Below are positions 1 through 9,357 of a stretch of DNA of 64,000 nt, piece after piece. The translations under genes were made by a program, and so were the position numbers. Every line of letters starts with the position of its first letter. Within the stretch, counting starts at the first letter, position 1. The notes under the pieces were generated by a model, which was given only the letters and a program-made list of their open reading frames with translations, searched no databases and was not told the DNA's origin. Origin of the DNA: Cupriavidus campinensis (GTDB lineage: Bacteria > Pseudomonadota > Gammaproteobacteria > Burkholderiales > Burkholderiaceae); assembly GCF_905397395.1 (NCBI RefSeq), contig NZ_CAJPVH010000003.1, positions 1 through 64,000 of the forward strand, given 5' to 3'.

Positions 1-1448
1 CTGCCGCGCGCCCGGCCGCGCATGCCGCGCGAAAGCGCCAGCAGCAGCCCAAGGGCCAGCACCGCGAAGGCCACCCCCGCGCCGACAAACCCGCCCGCCG
101 TGGTCAGGCCGAGCTTCAGGTCGCGCGCGGCCACCATCAGCAATGCCACGAAGGCGCCCAGGCCCAGCGCATAGGCCACCCAGGCCGAGATCGGCGGCAG
201 GCCGATGTCGCGCCGGAGCACGCGCAGCGGCGCCACGCGCGTCAGCGCCAGCAGCGGCGGCAGCGCGAAGCCCACCAGCAGCACCAGCCCTGCCGCCACC
301 CCGGTCAGCGCCGGGATGACCGACGGCTGCGGCAGCGACACGCGCAGCAATCCGCCCAGCGACAGCAGCAGCCCGTAATGCGCGAGGTAGCCCAGCGCCA
401 CGCCGACGAGCGCGCCCCCGGCGCCAAGCAGGAGGAATTCGATGCCGAACGCGGCCAGCAGCTGTCCGCGCGACAGGCCCATGCATTTGTAGACCGCGCA
501 GGCATCGGTATGACGCTGCATGTATCGGCGCGCAGACATGGCGATGGCCACCGCCGCGATCATCGACGACAGCACCGCCACCAGCGACAGGAAGCGCTCG
601 GCACGGTCCAGCGTGGCACGCATCTGCGGCTGGCCGGAGTCGAGCGATTCCACGCGCGTGTTGCGCAGGTGGCGGCGCTCGATCTCGTCGGTCGCCCAGC
701 GCTGGTAGGCGGCGGCGCCGGCGTCCGGGCCGGCCACGAGCAGGCGGTAGGTCACGCGGCTGCCCCAGCCGATCAGCTTGGTGGCGTCGAGGTCGGACAG
801 CGGCAGCATCACGCGCGGCGCGAAGTTCATGAAGCCCGCGCCACGGTCGAGTTCCTGCGTGATCACGCGCTCGATGCGGAAGGTCTTGCTGCCAAGCTGC
901 ACGCTATCGCCCAGGCGCAGGCCGAGACCGTCCAGCAGCGCCTGATCCACCCAGACCGTGCCCGGCGCAGGGATGCCTTCGGCCTCCTGCTCCGCGCCGC
1001 CATCGGGCGACAGCACCTTGAGCCGGCCGCGCAGCGGATAGCCATCGGTCACCGCCTTCAGGGCGCCCAGCTGGCTCGGCGCCTCGCCGCTGGCAGGTGC
1101 GCCCGCCGGTACGCCACTGGTGCGGGCCGTGGCCATGCTCGGGAACGTCACCGTCTGCGCCACGCGCAGGCCGTCGCGCCGGGCACGGTCGGCAAACGCG
1201 GGATCGAACGGCTGGTCGGACACCAGCAGCACATCGGCGCCGATCATCTGGCGCGCGTCGCGCTCAAGGCCAAGCCGCATGCGATCCGCGAGAAAGCCGA
1301 CGCTGGTCAGCGCGGCCACGGCCAGCACCAGCGCGAACAGCAGCAGCGTCAGCTCGCCGGCCAGCCAGTCGCGCCGGGCCATGCGCAGCGCGTGATGCCA
1401 GGCGGAGAAACGGTGAGCGGCGGGCACGGCGGGGGAGTCGGTCGGCAT
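1..1448 (-). CDS. FtsX-like ABC transporter permease, YbbP type (partial)
   Basis: This is the N-terminal part of a large permease of the YbbP/FtsX kind, the membrane subunit that normally works with a YbbA/LolD-type ATPase. It opens at ATG 1448 (MPTDSPAV) and runs off the left edge after about 482 residues; full family members are roughly 800 or more. One helix near residues 30-50 (LTLLLFALVLAVAAL) is followed by a long periplasmic domain. Hydrophobic helices resume near residue 285 (LVAVLSSMIAAVAIAM) and again around residue 400, the usual FtsX layout. The ATPase partner is expected beyond the edge. The substrate is unknown; the family is linked by annotation to envelope lipid or lipoprotein export. 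Confidence 0.8.
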   Translation of the reverse strand, partial: MPTDSPAVPAAHRFSAWHHALRMARRDWLAGELTLLLFALVLAVAALTSVGFLADRMRLGLERDARQMIGADVLLVSDQPFDPAFADRARRDGLRVAQTVTFPSMATARTSGVPAGAPASGEAPSQLGALKAVTDGYPLRGRLKVLSPDGGAEQEAEGIPAPGTVWVDQALLDGLGLRLGDSVQLGSKTFRIERVITQELDRGAGFMNFAPRVMLPLSDLDATKLIGWGSRVTYRLLVAGPDAGAAAYQRWATDEIERRHLRNTRVESLDSGQPQMRATLDRAERFLSLVAVLSSMIAAVAIAMSARRYMQRHTDACAVYKCMGLSRGQLLAAFGIEFLLLGAGGALVGVALGYLAHYGLLLSLGGLLRVSLPQPSVIPALTGVAAGLVLLVGFALPPLLALTRVAPLRVLRRDIGLPPISAWVAYALGLGAFVALLMVAARDLKLGLTTAGGFVGAGVAFAVLALGLLLALSRGMRGRARG

Positions 1449-1481
1449 CGGAAAATCGCTAGGAATGAGGCAGGGAGGGGG

Positions 1482-2063
1482 TCAGCGCGGGCCGCGCAGG
1501 CTGGCGTGCAGGCGTCGCACGCCGCGCCAGAGCTTGGGAATCAGCCAGATCGCCAGGATCAGGAACACACCCAGCAGGATCAGGAACACCACGGGCAGGA
1601 AAAACGCCAGCAGCAGGCCGCCCATGGTGCCAACGTCCTCGGTGAACGAGGCCGCCCAGTTCGAGAACGGCTCCGGCGAGACATTGATCAGCGCCCGCGT
1701 GCCGGCCTTGGTGGCATGCGCCGCGCCGGCCAGGGTGCCGCCCACGAGCCCGGCGGCCACCATCCACTGGGGATCGAGTTCGCCGAACGCCGCTGCGGCC
1801 AGGATCGCCCCGGCGGGAATGCGGATAAAGGTCTGGATGCCGTCCCAGGCGGTGTCGAAGCCGGGCACCTTGTCGGCGATGAATTCGGCCAGGGCCAGCA
1901 CGCCGGCCACGCCGATCACCCACCACGACGACAGCACCTGGAGCCCCGTGGGCAGGTCCAGCCAACCCAGGCGCGCCAGCACCCCGGCCGCCAGCACGGC
2001 CAGGTAGAGACGCAGGCCGCTGGCCCAGGACATGCCTGCAGCCAGCGCGGCGGTTTCCAGCAT
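1482..2063 (-). CDS. DUF4126 domain membrane protein
   Basis: A 193-residue, strongly hydrophobic protein. Helices are visible near residues 10-30 (GLRLYLAVLAAGVLARLG), 40-60, 75-95, 105-125 and at the C-terminus (FFLPVVFLILLGVFLIL), followed by a basic tail. It matches the DUF4126 family by the MLETAALAAG start and glycine-rich helices. The ATG at 2063 is chosen because GAGGAG lies 9 bases upstream and the family begins there. Longer in-frame readings upstream are arginine-rich and look like read-through. It lies 33 bases upstream of the YbbP-like permease on the same strand, so co-transcription is possible. Function unknown. Confidence 0.8.
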   Translation of the reverse strand: MLETAALAAGMSWASGLRLYLAVLAAGVLARLGWLDLPTGLQVLSSWWVIGVAGVLALAEFIADKVPGFDTAWDGIQTFIRIPAGAILAAAAFGELDPQWMVAAGLVGGTLAGAAHATKAGTRALINVSPEPFSNWAASFTEDVGTMGGLLLAFFLPVVFLILLGVFLILAIWLIPKLWRGVRRLHASLRGPR

Positions 2064-2157
2064 GGGGCGGAACTCCTCGTGGGTAATTGGGGAGGAGTGT
2101 AATACGGGCCGGGGAAGGTAGCCGACGCGGGTTGGCGGATTGGGGGGATGGCCCCGC

Positions 2158-3255
2158 TCAGGCGCCTTCCTTGCCGTCCGGGCCGAACCAGGGCAGCGCC
2201 TCCTGCGGGGTGAGGATGCCGGCCGGCTCGGCAGCCGTGTAGCCGGGCAGCGCCTCGATCCGGCGCACGAAGGCCGGATCGGCCAGCAGCGCCAGCAGCG
2301 CGCCCATCCACGGCGCGGTCGCATCGTTCTTGCGCAGGGCCAGGTAGTACGCCTCGCGCGTGAGCGGCACGAAGCCCAGCCCGTGCTGCTCGGCATTCAT
2401 GCGCAGCCCGAAGCCCACCTGCGCGCGGCCGGCCTGCACGGCCTCCGCCACCTTGTCGTTGCTGAACTCGGGGTCGTCGTAACCGGTGATCTGGTCTGGA
2501 TAGAGGCCCTGCGCGGCCAGCAGCTGGTCGAACAGCATGCGCGTGCCCGAACTGCGCTGGCGATTGATAAAGCGCGCGCCGGTGCGAACGAGGTCGCGCA
2601 GGTCACGGATCTCGCGCGCCACCCCGGGCGCCACGATCAGCCCCTGCTCGCGCCACGCCAGCCGCACCAGCCGCACCGCGGCGGGCCGCAGCCATTTGCG
2701 CAGCGTCACGTGGGCGACCGAGCCGGCGGTCTGGATCGGCGAGACATAGAAGCCGGCCAATTCCGACTGCCGCTCCTGGAGGCAGATCAGCCCTTCCACG
2801 CTGCCGCAGAACACGGTATCGAGCTGGAGCGCGCTGGGCCCGTCCTTCAGTGCTGCGGAAAGCACTTCCACGGCAGGATCGTGGCTACCCGAAAAATGCA
2901 CCACGGTTTGCGGCTGCACGGCGTCGTCGAGTTCGAGCAGGAAATCGGCCATGGCCTTCTGCACAGCCGGGTCGATGGTCTCCCGCAGCCGTGCTTCGGC
3001 GCGCAGCAGCCGCTCCCCGAAGCGCGTCAGCGAGGCGCCCCGCCCGCGCTCCATATCGAGCATGCTGCGGCCGAGCATCTCTTCCCAGCTACGCATCACA
3101 CCCCAGGCATGGCGGTACGACAACCCGATCTCCTGCGCGGCGCGGTGCAGCGAGCCCGTCTCGCGCACGGCTTTCAGCAACTGGAACACCTTGCTGTTGG
3201 CGCGTGGATTGTCATCGGCAGCAATGACCGGGAACAGGTCAAACCTGAACGTCAT
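2158..3255 (-). CDS. HTH regulator with periplasmic-binding-like sensor domain (Mo/W type)
   Basis: A 365-residue one-component regulator. Residues about 20-85 form a ModE/LysR-like winged helix (FQLLKAVRETGSLHRAAQ, then SYRHAWGVMRSWEE). Residues about 130-335 resemble a PBP-like sensor domain (COG1910), with RSSGTRMLFDQLL in the position where the fold contacts an oxyanion. This domain order is typical of molybdate/tungstate or related oxyanion regulators. It is divergent from the TupA-like gene at 3401, and a Mo-dependent xanthine dehydrogenase operon lies 2.2 kb away, so control of tungstate or molybdate uptake is the likely role. The effector is inferred. The start codon overlaps an inverted repeat that may be its own operator. 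Confidence 0.8.
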   Translation of the reverse strand: MTFRFDLFPVIAADDNPRANSKVFQLLKAVRETGSLHRAAQEIGLSYRHAWGVMRSWEEMLGRSMLDMERGRGASLTRFGERLLRAEARLRETIDPAVQKAMADFLLELDDAVQPQTVVHFSGSHDPAVEVLSAALKDGPSALQLDTVFCGSVEGLICLQERQSELAGFYVSPIQTAGSVAHVTLRKWLRPAAVRLVRLAWREQGLIVAPGVAREIRDLRDLVRTGARFINRQRSSGTRMLFDQLLAAQGLYPDQITGYDDPEFSNDKVAEAVQAGRAQVGFGLRMNAEQHGLGFVPLTREAYYLALRKNDATAPWMGALLALLADPAFVRRIEALPGYTAAEPAGILTPQEALPWFGPDGKEGA

Positions 3256-3273
3256 ATGAAATACCTTGCATAT
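3254..3273. promoter_or_regulatory. Inverted repeat overlapping the regulator start
   Basis: ATATG at 3254-3258 is repeated inverted as CATAT at 3269-3273 with a 10-base spacer. It covers the start codon of the PBP-domain regulator in the divergent region with tupA. It could be an autoregulatory operator. The short arms make chance plausible. Confidence 0.25.
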
Positions 3274-3370
3274 TTACAGGAGCAATGTGGCCGGATAACA
3301 ATCGTGTGCCCTGTGTTTCACGATGCTTGTTCGGGCATTCTCCATGAAGCATCACCGCCGTGGCAATTGT

Positions 3371-3382
3371 GTTTTCGAAAAC
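3371..3382. promoter_or_regulatory. Perfect 12-base palindrome upstream of tupA
   Basis: GTTTTCGAAAAC is a perfect palindrome lying 18 bases before the tupA start codon. Its place in the leader or promoter fits an operator for the divergent regulator, but no second copy was found in the window. Confidence 0.25.
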
Positions 3383-3400
3383 ATAATAAAGGAACGATCG

Positions 3401-4243
3401 ATGTCCCGCACTGGCTTTCCCCTTCCCCGCGTCCTGTCTCGTGCATGGGCCGCCGCCACCGTGCTTGTGCTGATATCGGCACTTTCCGCTGCGCAGGCCG
3501 GCGAAATCAAGATGGCCACCACCACCAGCACCGAGAATTCCGGCCTGCTGAAATACCTGCTGCCGAAGTTCGAGCAGAAATCCGGCGTCACGGTGAAGGT
3601 GATCGCCGTGGGCTCCGGCAAGGCCATGAAGATGGGCGAGATGGGCGATGTGGACGTGCTGCTGGTGCACGCCCGCAAGATGGAGGATGAATTCGTGGCC
3701 GCCGGCTACGGCGTGAACCGGCGCGACGTGATGTACAACGACTTTATCGTCGTCGGCCCGGCCAGCGACCCGGCCCACGTCAAGGGCGGCAAGGACGTCA
3801 TCGCCGGGTTCAGGAAACTGGCCGCCAGCGGCAGCAAGTTCATCTCGCGCGGTGACAACTCGGGCACCGATGTGATGGAAAAGGACTACTGGAAGCGTGC
3901 CGGCATCGAGCCGAAGGGCCAGCCGTGGTACGTGAATGCCGGCCTGGGCATGGGCGAGGTGCTGACCATGGCGGCGCAGATGCCCGGCTACACCCTGAGC
4001 GACCGCGCCACCTATGGCGCCTATCGCGCCAAGACGGGGCTGGCGATCGCTATCGAGGGCGATCCGAAGATGTTCAACCCGTACGGCGTGATCGCCGTGA
4101 ACCCGGCCAAGCACCCGGGCACGAACTATACGGACGCGATGAAGTTCGTGGAGTGGGTCACGTCGAAGGAAGGCCAGCAGACCATCGCCAGCTACAAGGT
4201 GGACGGCGAGCAGTTGTTCTTCCCGAGCTACGAGGGGAAGTAA
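3401..4243 (+). CDS. tupA: Tungstate/molybdate-type ABC substrate-binding protein, TupA-like
   Basis: A 280-residue secreted binding protein. A signal peptide spans residues 1-33 (hydrophobic VLVLISALSAAQA, cleavage after AQA), and the mature protein opens with GEIKMATTTSTENSG, the TupA family hallmark. The motifs DVDVLLVHA and SRGDNSGTD fit oxyanion-binding loops. ATG 3401 is preceded by an AAAGGA ribosome site. It would deliver tungstate (possibly molybdate) to a TupBC permease, yet no tupB or tupC follows: the next gene is on the opposite strand. It is therefore an orphan here, paired only with the divergent regulator. Confidence 0.82.
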   Translation: MSRTGFPLPRVLSRAWAAATVLVLISALSAAQAGEIKMATTTSTENSGLLKYLLPKFEQKSGVTVKVIAVGSGKAMKMGEMGDVDVLLVHARKMEDEFVAAGYGVNRRDVMYNDFIVVGPASDPAHVKGGKDVIAGFRKLAASGSKFISRGDNSGTDVMEKDYWKRAGIEPKGQPWYVNAGLGMGEVLTMAAQMPGYTLSDRATYGAYRAKTGLAIAIEGDPKMFNPYGVIAVNPAKHPGTNYTDAMKFVEWVTSKEGQQTIASYKVDGEQLFFPSYEGK

Positions 4244-4257
4244 GTCACCTCCCCCCC

Positions 4258-5205
4258 TCAGACTGCCGTGGCCTCCAGCCGCGGCAGTTGCGGCAGGTCG
4301 GCCGCCACCTCGGCGATCATCCGCCGCATCCACATCACATCGGGCGCTGCGTGGCAGCGCTCGTGCCACAGCTGGTAGAACCGCATGCGCGGGAACGGCA
4401 CCGGCGACGCCACCATCCGGATCGGCAGGTACTGCGCGTAGTGCGCGGCGAACTGGCGGCCCGTGGTGAACACCATATCCGTCTTCATCAGCACGTAGGG
4501 CACCAGGCCGAAGTACGGCAGCGTGACCTGGATGTTGCGCTTGTAGCCCTGCTCGGCCAGCGCCTGGTCGATCATGCTGCGCTGCATCGACGCGTACGGC
4601 GCCGGGGCCAGGTGGGGCATCTCCAGGTAGTGGCGCAGCGTCAGCCCGTTGCGGGCCAGCGGGTGCTGGGCGCCGAGCATGCAGACCACCTCGTCGTCGA
4701 ACAGCGGCGAGATATGGAGGTGCTCGGGCGGCGACAGCCAGTTGCCGACCACGATGTCGAGGTGGCCCTGCTCCAGCGCGTCCAGGAAATCGCTCGACTG
4801 CGTCATCGGATGGACGAACAGCTTGGCCCCCGGCGCCAGCCGCCGCACCCGCTCGACGATATTCGGCAGGAAGAAGGCATCCAGATAGTCCGGCGCGCCC
4901 AGGTGGAAGGTGCGCGTGGTGGTGGCCGGGTCGAACTGCTGCGGCGGCCGGGCGATGCGGTCCATCGCCGCCAGGCTCTGCTCGGCCAGCGCCAGCAGCT
5001 CGCGGCCGCGCTCGGTCGGCACCATGCCGCTCTTGCCGCGCACCAGAATGGCGTCGCCGGTGATCTCGCGCAGCCGCTTCAGCGTGTTGCTGATGGCCGG
5101 CTGCGACTGGCCCAGGCGCACGGCGGTGCGGGTCACGCTCTGCTCGGTGAGCAGGGTGTGCAGCACCCGCAGCAAATAGGTATCGAGATGGTCGCGTCCG
5201 TGCAT
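4258..5205 (-). CDS. LysR-family transcriptional regulator
   Basis: A 315-residue LTTR. The HTH lies near residues 10-65 (LHTLLTEQSVTRTAVRLG, then QPAISNTLKRLRE), followed by a two-lobe effector domain with FHLGAPDYLDAFFLPNI at about 95-110. ATG 5205 is used because the conserved HTH begins about a dozen residues later; an upstream in-frame ATG gives a proline/arginine-rich tail without family support. It is divergent from xdhA with a 276-base gap, the normal arrangement for an LTTR and its target. Control of the xdh-deaminase operon is inferred; the ligand is unknown, perhaps a purine. Confidence 0.85.
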   Translation of the reverse strand: MHGRDHLDTYLLRVLHTLLTEQSVTRTAVRLGQSQPAISNTLKRLREITGDAILVRGKSGMVPTERGRELLALAEQSLAAMDRIARPPQQFDPATTTRTFHLGAPDYLDAFFLPNIVERVRRLAPGAKLFVHPMTQSSDFLDALEQGHLDIVVGNWLSPPEHLHISPLFDDEVVCMLGAQHPLARNGLTLRHYLEMPHLAPAPYASMQRSMIDQALAEQGYKRNIQVTLPYFGLVPYVLMKTDMVFTTGRQFAAHYAQYLPIRMVASPVPFPRMRFYQLWHERCHAAPDVMWMRRMIAEVAADLPQLPRLEATAV

Positions 5206-5262
5206 GGCGAGAGCCGGCGCACCCGGGGGCGGGCGTGGCTGGCGTGGGGGATGGGAACGGCG

Positions 5263-5273
5263 CATAGTGTATG
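5263..5273. promoter_or_regulatory. Candidate LysR box in the LysR/xdhA divergent region
   Basis: CATA-GTG-TATG is a perfect 4-base inverted repeat with a 3-base spacer. It sits 58 bases upstream of the LysR start and about 210 before xdhA. The ATA-N-TAT form fits an LTTR recognition box. The rest of 5206-5481 shows no gene. Confidence 0.35.
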
Positions 5274-5481
5274 TCAGGCACCCCACGGGCGGTCAAATGC
5301 CGGCGCACTACGGGAAGACCCGGAGTGCGCCGGCAAGCCGCGCCCGCGCTGGGTTCCAGGCGGGGAAGACGGCGCCGGACCGCCCCAGCGGCCGCGCGTT
5401 GATGGGGCATATCACCTGGGCCGAATATTGCATGAAAGTGGCCGGTGCTATGTTTCCGCCATCCCCGAAAGAGAGAAGACC

Positions 5482-6987
5482 ATGGAGACGCAAACCATCC
5501 GCTTTTTCCACCGCGGCCAGGTCCAGGAAGTGTCCGACGCCCCGGTGACCCGCACCGTGCTGCAGTACCTGCGCGAGGACGTGCGCTGCACCGGCACCAA
5601 GGAAGGCTGCGCTGAAGGCGACTGCGGCGCCTGTACCGTCGTGATCGGCGAGTTGCAGGACGGCGGCGACGTGGCCTTCAAGGCCGTCAATGCCTGCATC
5701 CAGTTCCTGCCCACGCTCGACGGCAAGGCCCTGATCACCGTGGAAGACCTGCGTCAGGCGGACGGTACGCTCCACCCGGTGCAGGAGGCCATGGTGGAGT
5801 GCCATGGCTCCCAGTGCGGGTTCTGCACGCCCGGCTTCGTGATGTCGCTGTGGGCGCTGTACCAGCAGCACACGCCCGGCGGCGAGCCCCCGGCGCGCCA
5901 GGAGATCTGCGATGCCCTGACCGGCAACCTGTGCCGCTGCACCGGCTACCGGCCGATCATCGACGCCGGCCAGCGCATGATGGCGCTGCCCGCGCCGGCC
6001 GCCAGCAAGCTCGATCCGAAACAGATCGCCGACACGCTGCGCAACCTCAAGCGCGGCGAGACCTTCCACTACAGCGTGCGCGGCCAGCATTTCTACGCCC
6101 CGCGCACCGCCGCCGAATTCGGCGCGATCAAGGCTGCCGAGCCGGGCATCCGCATCCTGGCCGGCAGCACCGACGTGGGCCTCTGGGTGACCAAGCAGTT
6201 CCGCGAACTTGGCAACCTGCTCTATGTGGGGCAGGTGGAAGACCTGAACACCGTGGCCGAGCGCGACGGCTTCATCGAGATCGGCGCCGCCGTGACGCTG
6301 GAGCGCGCCTACGCCGCGCTGACCGCCGCCCATCCGGAACTCGACGAAATGTGGAAGCGCTTTGCCTCACTGCCGATCCGCAACGCCGGCACGCTGGGCG
6401 GGAACATCGCCAACGGCTCGCCGATCGGCGACTCGATGCCGGCGCTGATCGCGCTCGGCACGGAGGTGGTGCTCCAGCGCGGCGAGACGCGCCGCACCAT
6501 GCCGCTCGAGGACCTCTATCTGGCCTACCAGAAGACGGCGATGGGCGAGGGCGAGTTCGTGGCCGGACTGCGCGTGCCGGTGAAGGGCTTCCGGGGCCCG
6601 CAGTATTTCAGGACGTACAAGCTGTCGAAGCGGTTCGACGAGGACATCTCGGCCGTCTGCGCCGCGTTCGGCATCACGGTGGAAGCTGGCATCGTCACGG
6701 CGGCGTGCGTCGCCTTCGGCGGCATGGCCGCCACGCCCAAGCGCGCCGCGCTCACCGAAGCCGCCCTGGTCGGCCAGCCGTGGGACGAAGCCACCGCCCG
6801 TGCCGGCATGGCCGCACTCGGCCAGGACTACCAGCCGCTGACCGATATGCGCGCCACCGCCGCCTACCGCGCGCGCGGCGCCGCCAACCTGCTCTACCGC
6901 TTCTGGCTGGAAACGCGCGCCGATGCGCTGCCCGCCGCCGTGGTCAACGTCCGCGCCCTGGGCGCCGGCGAACCCGTGAGCGCCTGA
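5482..6987 (+). CDS. xdhA: Xanthine dehydrogenase small subunit (2Fe-2S and FAD)
   Basis: A 501-residue subunit that carries electrons from the Mo site to NAD+. Two [2Fe-2S] centres are visible: Cys43, Cys48, Cys51 and Cys72 in the plant-type domain (KEGCAEGDCGAC), and Cys112, Cys115, Cys151 and Cys153 in the helical domain (CGFCTPGF, LCRCTGYRP). The FAD domain starts near residue 195 with LAGSTDVG at 226-233 and GTLGGNIANGSPIGD further on. ATG 5482 has a GAGAGAAG ribosome site. It is first in an operon with xdhB 14 bases downstream. With XdhB it oxidises hypoxanthine to xanthine and urate in the cytoplasm. Confidence 0.95.
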   Translation: METQTIRFFHRGQVQEVSDAPVTRTVLQYLREDVRCTGTKEGCAEGDCGACTVVIGELQDGGDVAFKAVNACIQFLPTLDGKALITVEDLRQADGTLHPVQEAMVECHGSQCGFCTPGFVMSLWALYQQHTPGGEPPARQEICDALTGNLCRCTGYRPIIDAGQRMMALPAPAASKLDPKQIADTLRNLKRGETFHYSVRGQHFYAPRTAAEFGAIKAAEPGIRILAGSTDVGLWVTKQFRELGNLLYVGQVEDLNTVAERDGFIEIGAAVTLERAYAALTAAHPELDEMWKRFASLPIRNAGTLGGNIANGSPIGDSMPALIALGTEVVLQRGETRRTMPLEDLYLAYQKTAMGEGEFVAGLRVPVKGFRGPQYFRTYKLSKRFDEDISAVCAAFGITVEAGIVTAACVAFGGMAATPKRAALTEAALVGQPWDEATARAGMAALGQDYQPLTDMRATAAYRARGAANLLYRFWLETRADALPAAVVNVRALGAGEPVSA

Positions 6988-7001
6988 GGAGAGCCCGCAC
7001 C

Positions 7002-9347
7002 ATGAACAAGCAGACCGAACCCTTCCTGCTCGACGCCAGCGTGGCCGCCGAAGCCTCGCCGCAAGTCGGCATCTCGCGCCCGCACGAATCCGCCCACCTG
7101 CACGTGGCCGGCACCGCCACCTATACCGACGACATCCCAGAGCTGGCCGGCACGCTGCACGCCGCGCTGGGCATGAGCGCCCGCGCCCATGCCAGGCTGC
7201 GCGCCGTGTCGCTCGACAAGGTGCGCGCCGCGCCCGGCGTGGTGGCCGTGCTGACCGTGGACGACATCCCCGGCGTGAACGACTGCGGCCCGATCATCCA
7301 CGACGACCCGATCCTGGCGCGCGACGTGGTGCAGTTCATCGGCCAGCCGATCTTCGTGGTGGTGGCGTCGTCGCACGATGCCGCGCGCCGCGCCGCCCGC
7401 CTGGCCGAGATCGACTACGAAGACCTGCCGCCGGTGCTCTCGCCCGAGGCCGCCCATGCGGCCGGCAGCTATGTGCTGCCGCCGATGCACCTGACGCGTG
7501 GCGCGCCGCGCGCGCACATCGACGGGGCCACCCACCGCGATGCCGGCAGGATCCAGCTCGGCGGCCAGGAGCAGTTCTACCTCGAAGGCCAGATCGCCTA
7601 CGCCGCGCCGCGCGAGAACGACGGCATGCACGTCTGGTGCTCGACGCAGCACCCCACCGAGATGCAGCACGCCGTGGCGCACATGCTCAACTGGCACGCG
7701 CATCAGGTGCTGGTGGAGTGCCGGCGCATGGGCGGCGGTTTCGGCGGCAAGGAGTCGCAGTCGGCCATGTTCGCCTGCTGCGCCGCGCTGGCGGCCTGGA
7801 AGCTGCTGTGCCCGGTGAAGCTGCGCCCGGACCGCGACGACGACATGATGATCACCGGCAAGCGCCATGACTTCGTGTTCGACTTCGAGGTCGGCCACGA
7901 CGACGCCGGCCGCATCGAGGGCGTGCAGGTGGAGATGGTGTCGCGCGCCGGCTTCTCGGCGGATCTGTCCGGCCCGGTGATGACCCGCGCGATCTGCCAC
8001 TTTGACAACGCCTACTGGCTGCCCAACGTGCAGATCGACGGCTACTGCGGCAAGACCAATACGCAGAGCAACACCGCCTTCCGGGGTTTCGGCGGCCCGC
8101 AGGGCGCGTTCGCGGTGGAGTACATCCTCGACAACATCGCCCGCAACGTCGGCAAGGACTCGCTGGACGTGCGCCGCGCCAACTTCTACGGCAAGGGCGA
8201 GCGCAACGTCACGCCGTACGGCCAGACCGTGGAAGACAACGTGATCCACGAGCTGATCGACGAGCTGGTGGCATCAAGCGAGTACCAGGCCCGGCGCGCC
8301 GCCACGCGCACGTTCAACGCGACGAGCCCGGTGCTCAAGAAGGGCATCGCCATCACCCCGGTGAAGTTCGGGATCTCGTTCAACGTGGCCCACTTCAACC
8401 AGGCCGGCGCGCTGGTGCACGTGTACAACGACGGCTCGGTGCTGGTGAACCACGGCGGCACGGAGATGGGCCAGGGCCTGAACACCAAGGTGGCGATGGT
8501 GGTAGCGCACGAGCTGGGCATCCGCCTGGAGCGCGTGCGCGTGACGGCCACCGACACCAGCAAGGTGGCCAACACCTCGGCGACGGCTGCCTCCACCGGC
8601 GCCGACCTGAACGGCAAGGCCGCGCAGGACGCCGCGCGCCAGATCCGCGAGCGGCTGGCCGCCTTCGCCGCGCGCAAGGCCGGCGTGGAGGCCGACACCG
8701 TGCGCTTCGGCGACGACCTGGTCGTGGCCGGCGAGCTGCGCCTGTCCTTCGGCGACCTGGCGCGCGAAGCCTACGTGGCCCGCGTGCAGCTCTGGTCGGA
8801 TGGCTTCTACACCACGCCCAAGCTGCACTGGGACCAGAAGGCGCTGCAGGGCCGGCCGTTCTATTACTACGCCTACGGCGCGGCGTGCTCGGAAGTGCTC
8901 GTCGATACGCTGACCGGCGAATGGAAGCTGCTGCGCGCCGATGCATTGCACGACGCCGGCAAGTCCCTGAACCCGGCCATCGACATCGGCCAGGTGGAGG
9001 GCGCGTTCATCCAGGGCATGGGCTGGCTGACCACCGAGGAACTGTGGTGGAACCCGAACGGCAAGCTGATGACGCACGCGCCGTCCACCTACAAGATCCC
9101 GACCATCAACGACTGCCCGGAGGCCTTCAACGTGCGGCTGTTCCAGAACAGCAACGTGGAGGACAGCATCCACCGCTCAAAGGCCGTGGGCGAGCCGCCG
9201 CTGCTGCTGCCGTTCTCGGTGTTCTTCGCGATCCGCGATGCCGTCGCGGCGGTGGGCGACTACCGCATCAACCCGCCGCTGCGCGCCCCGGCCACGAGCG
9301 AGGCCATCCTCGATGCCGTGGAAGCGGTGCAGGCGGCGCGCGCCTGA
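7002..9347 (+). CDS. xdhB: Xanthine dehydrogenase large subunit (molybdopterin binding)
   Basis: A 781-residue molybdenum-cofactor subunit. Family signatures appear in order: the ferredoxin-independent N-terminal a/b hammerhead, GGQEQFYLEGQ near residue 187, GGGFGGKES near 246, AFRGFGGPQG near 362, HGGTEMGQGLN near 487, and the catalytic Glu in KAVGEPPLLLP near 731. Length equals that of bacterial XdhB. GAGGAG precedes the ATG by 9 bases. It sits between xdhA and the maturation gene xdhC (10-base gap). It hydroxylates xanthine to urate. Confidence 0.95.
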   Translation: MNKQTEPFLLDASVAAEASPQVGISRPHESAHLHVAGTATYTDDIPELAGTLHAALGMSARAHARLRAVSLDKVRAAPGVVAVLTVDDIPGVNDCGPIIHDDPILARDVVQFIGQPIFVVVASSHDAARRAARLAEIDYEDLPPVLSPEAAHAAGSYVLPPMHLTRGAPRAHIDGATHRDAGRIQLGGQEQFYLEGQIAYAAPRENDGMHVWCSTQHPTEMQHAVAHMLNWHAHQVLVECRRMGGGFGGKESQSAMFACCAALAAWKLLCPVKLRPDRDDDMMITGKRHDFVFDFEVGHDDAGRIEGVQVEMVSRAGFSADLSGPVMTRAICHFDNAYWLPNVQIDGYCGKTNTQSNTAFRGFGGPQGAFAVEYILDNIARNVGKDSLDVRRANFYGKGERNVTPYGQTVEDNVIHELIDELVASSEYQARRAATRTFNATSPVLKKGIAITPVKFGISFNVAHFNQAGALVHVYNDGSVLVNHGGTEMGQGLNTKVAMVVAHELGIRLERVRVTATDTSKVANTSATAASTGADLNGKAAQDAARQIRERLAAFAARKAGVEADTVRFGDDLVVAGELRLSFGDLAREAYVARVQLWSDGFYTTPKLHWDQKALQGRPFYYYAYGAACSEVLVDTLTGEWKLLRADALHDAGKSLNPAIDIGQVEGAFIQGMGWLTTEELWWNPNGKLMTHAPSTYKIPTINDCPEAFNVRLFQNSNVEDSIHRSKAVGEPPLLLPFSVFFAIRDAVAAVGDYRINPPLRAPATSEAILDAVEAVQAARA

Positions 9348-9357
9348 GGCGGTCATC

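Noticed and set aside
3239-5410. Long minus-strand open frame of over 700 codons across tupA and the LysR gene
   Set aside because: It is antisense to tupA and out of frame with LysR, rich in Arg/Ala/His low-complexity sequence, and typical of high-GC shadow frames.
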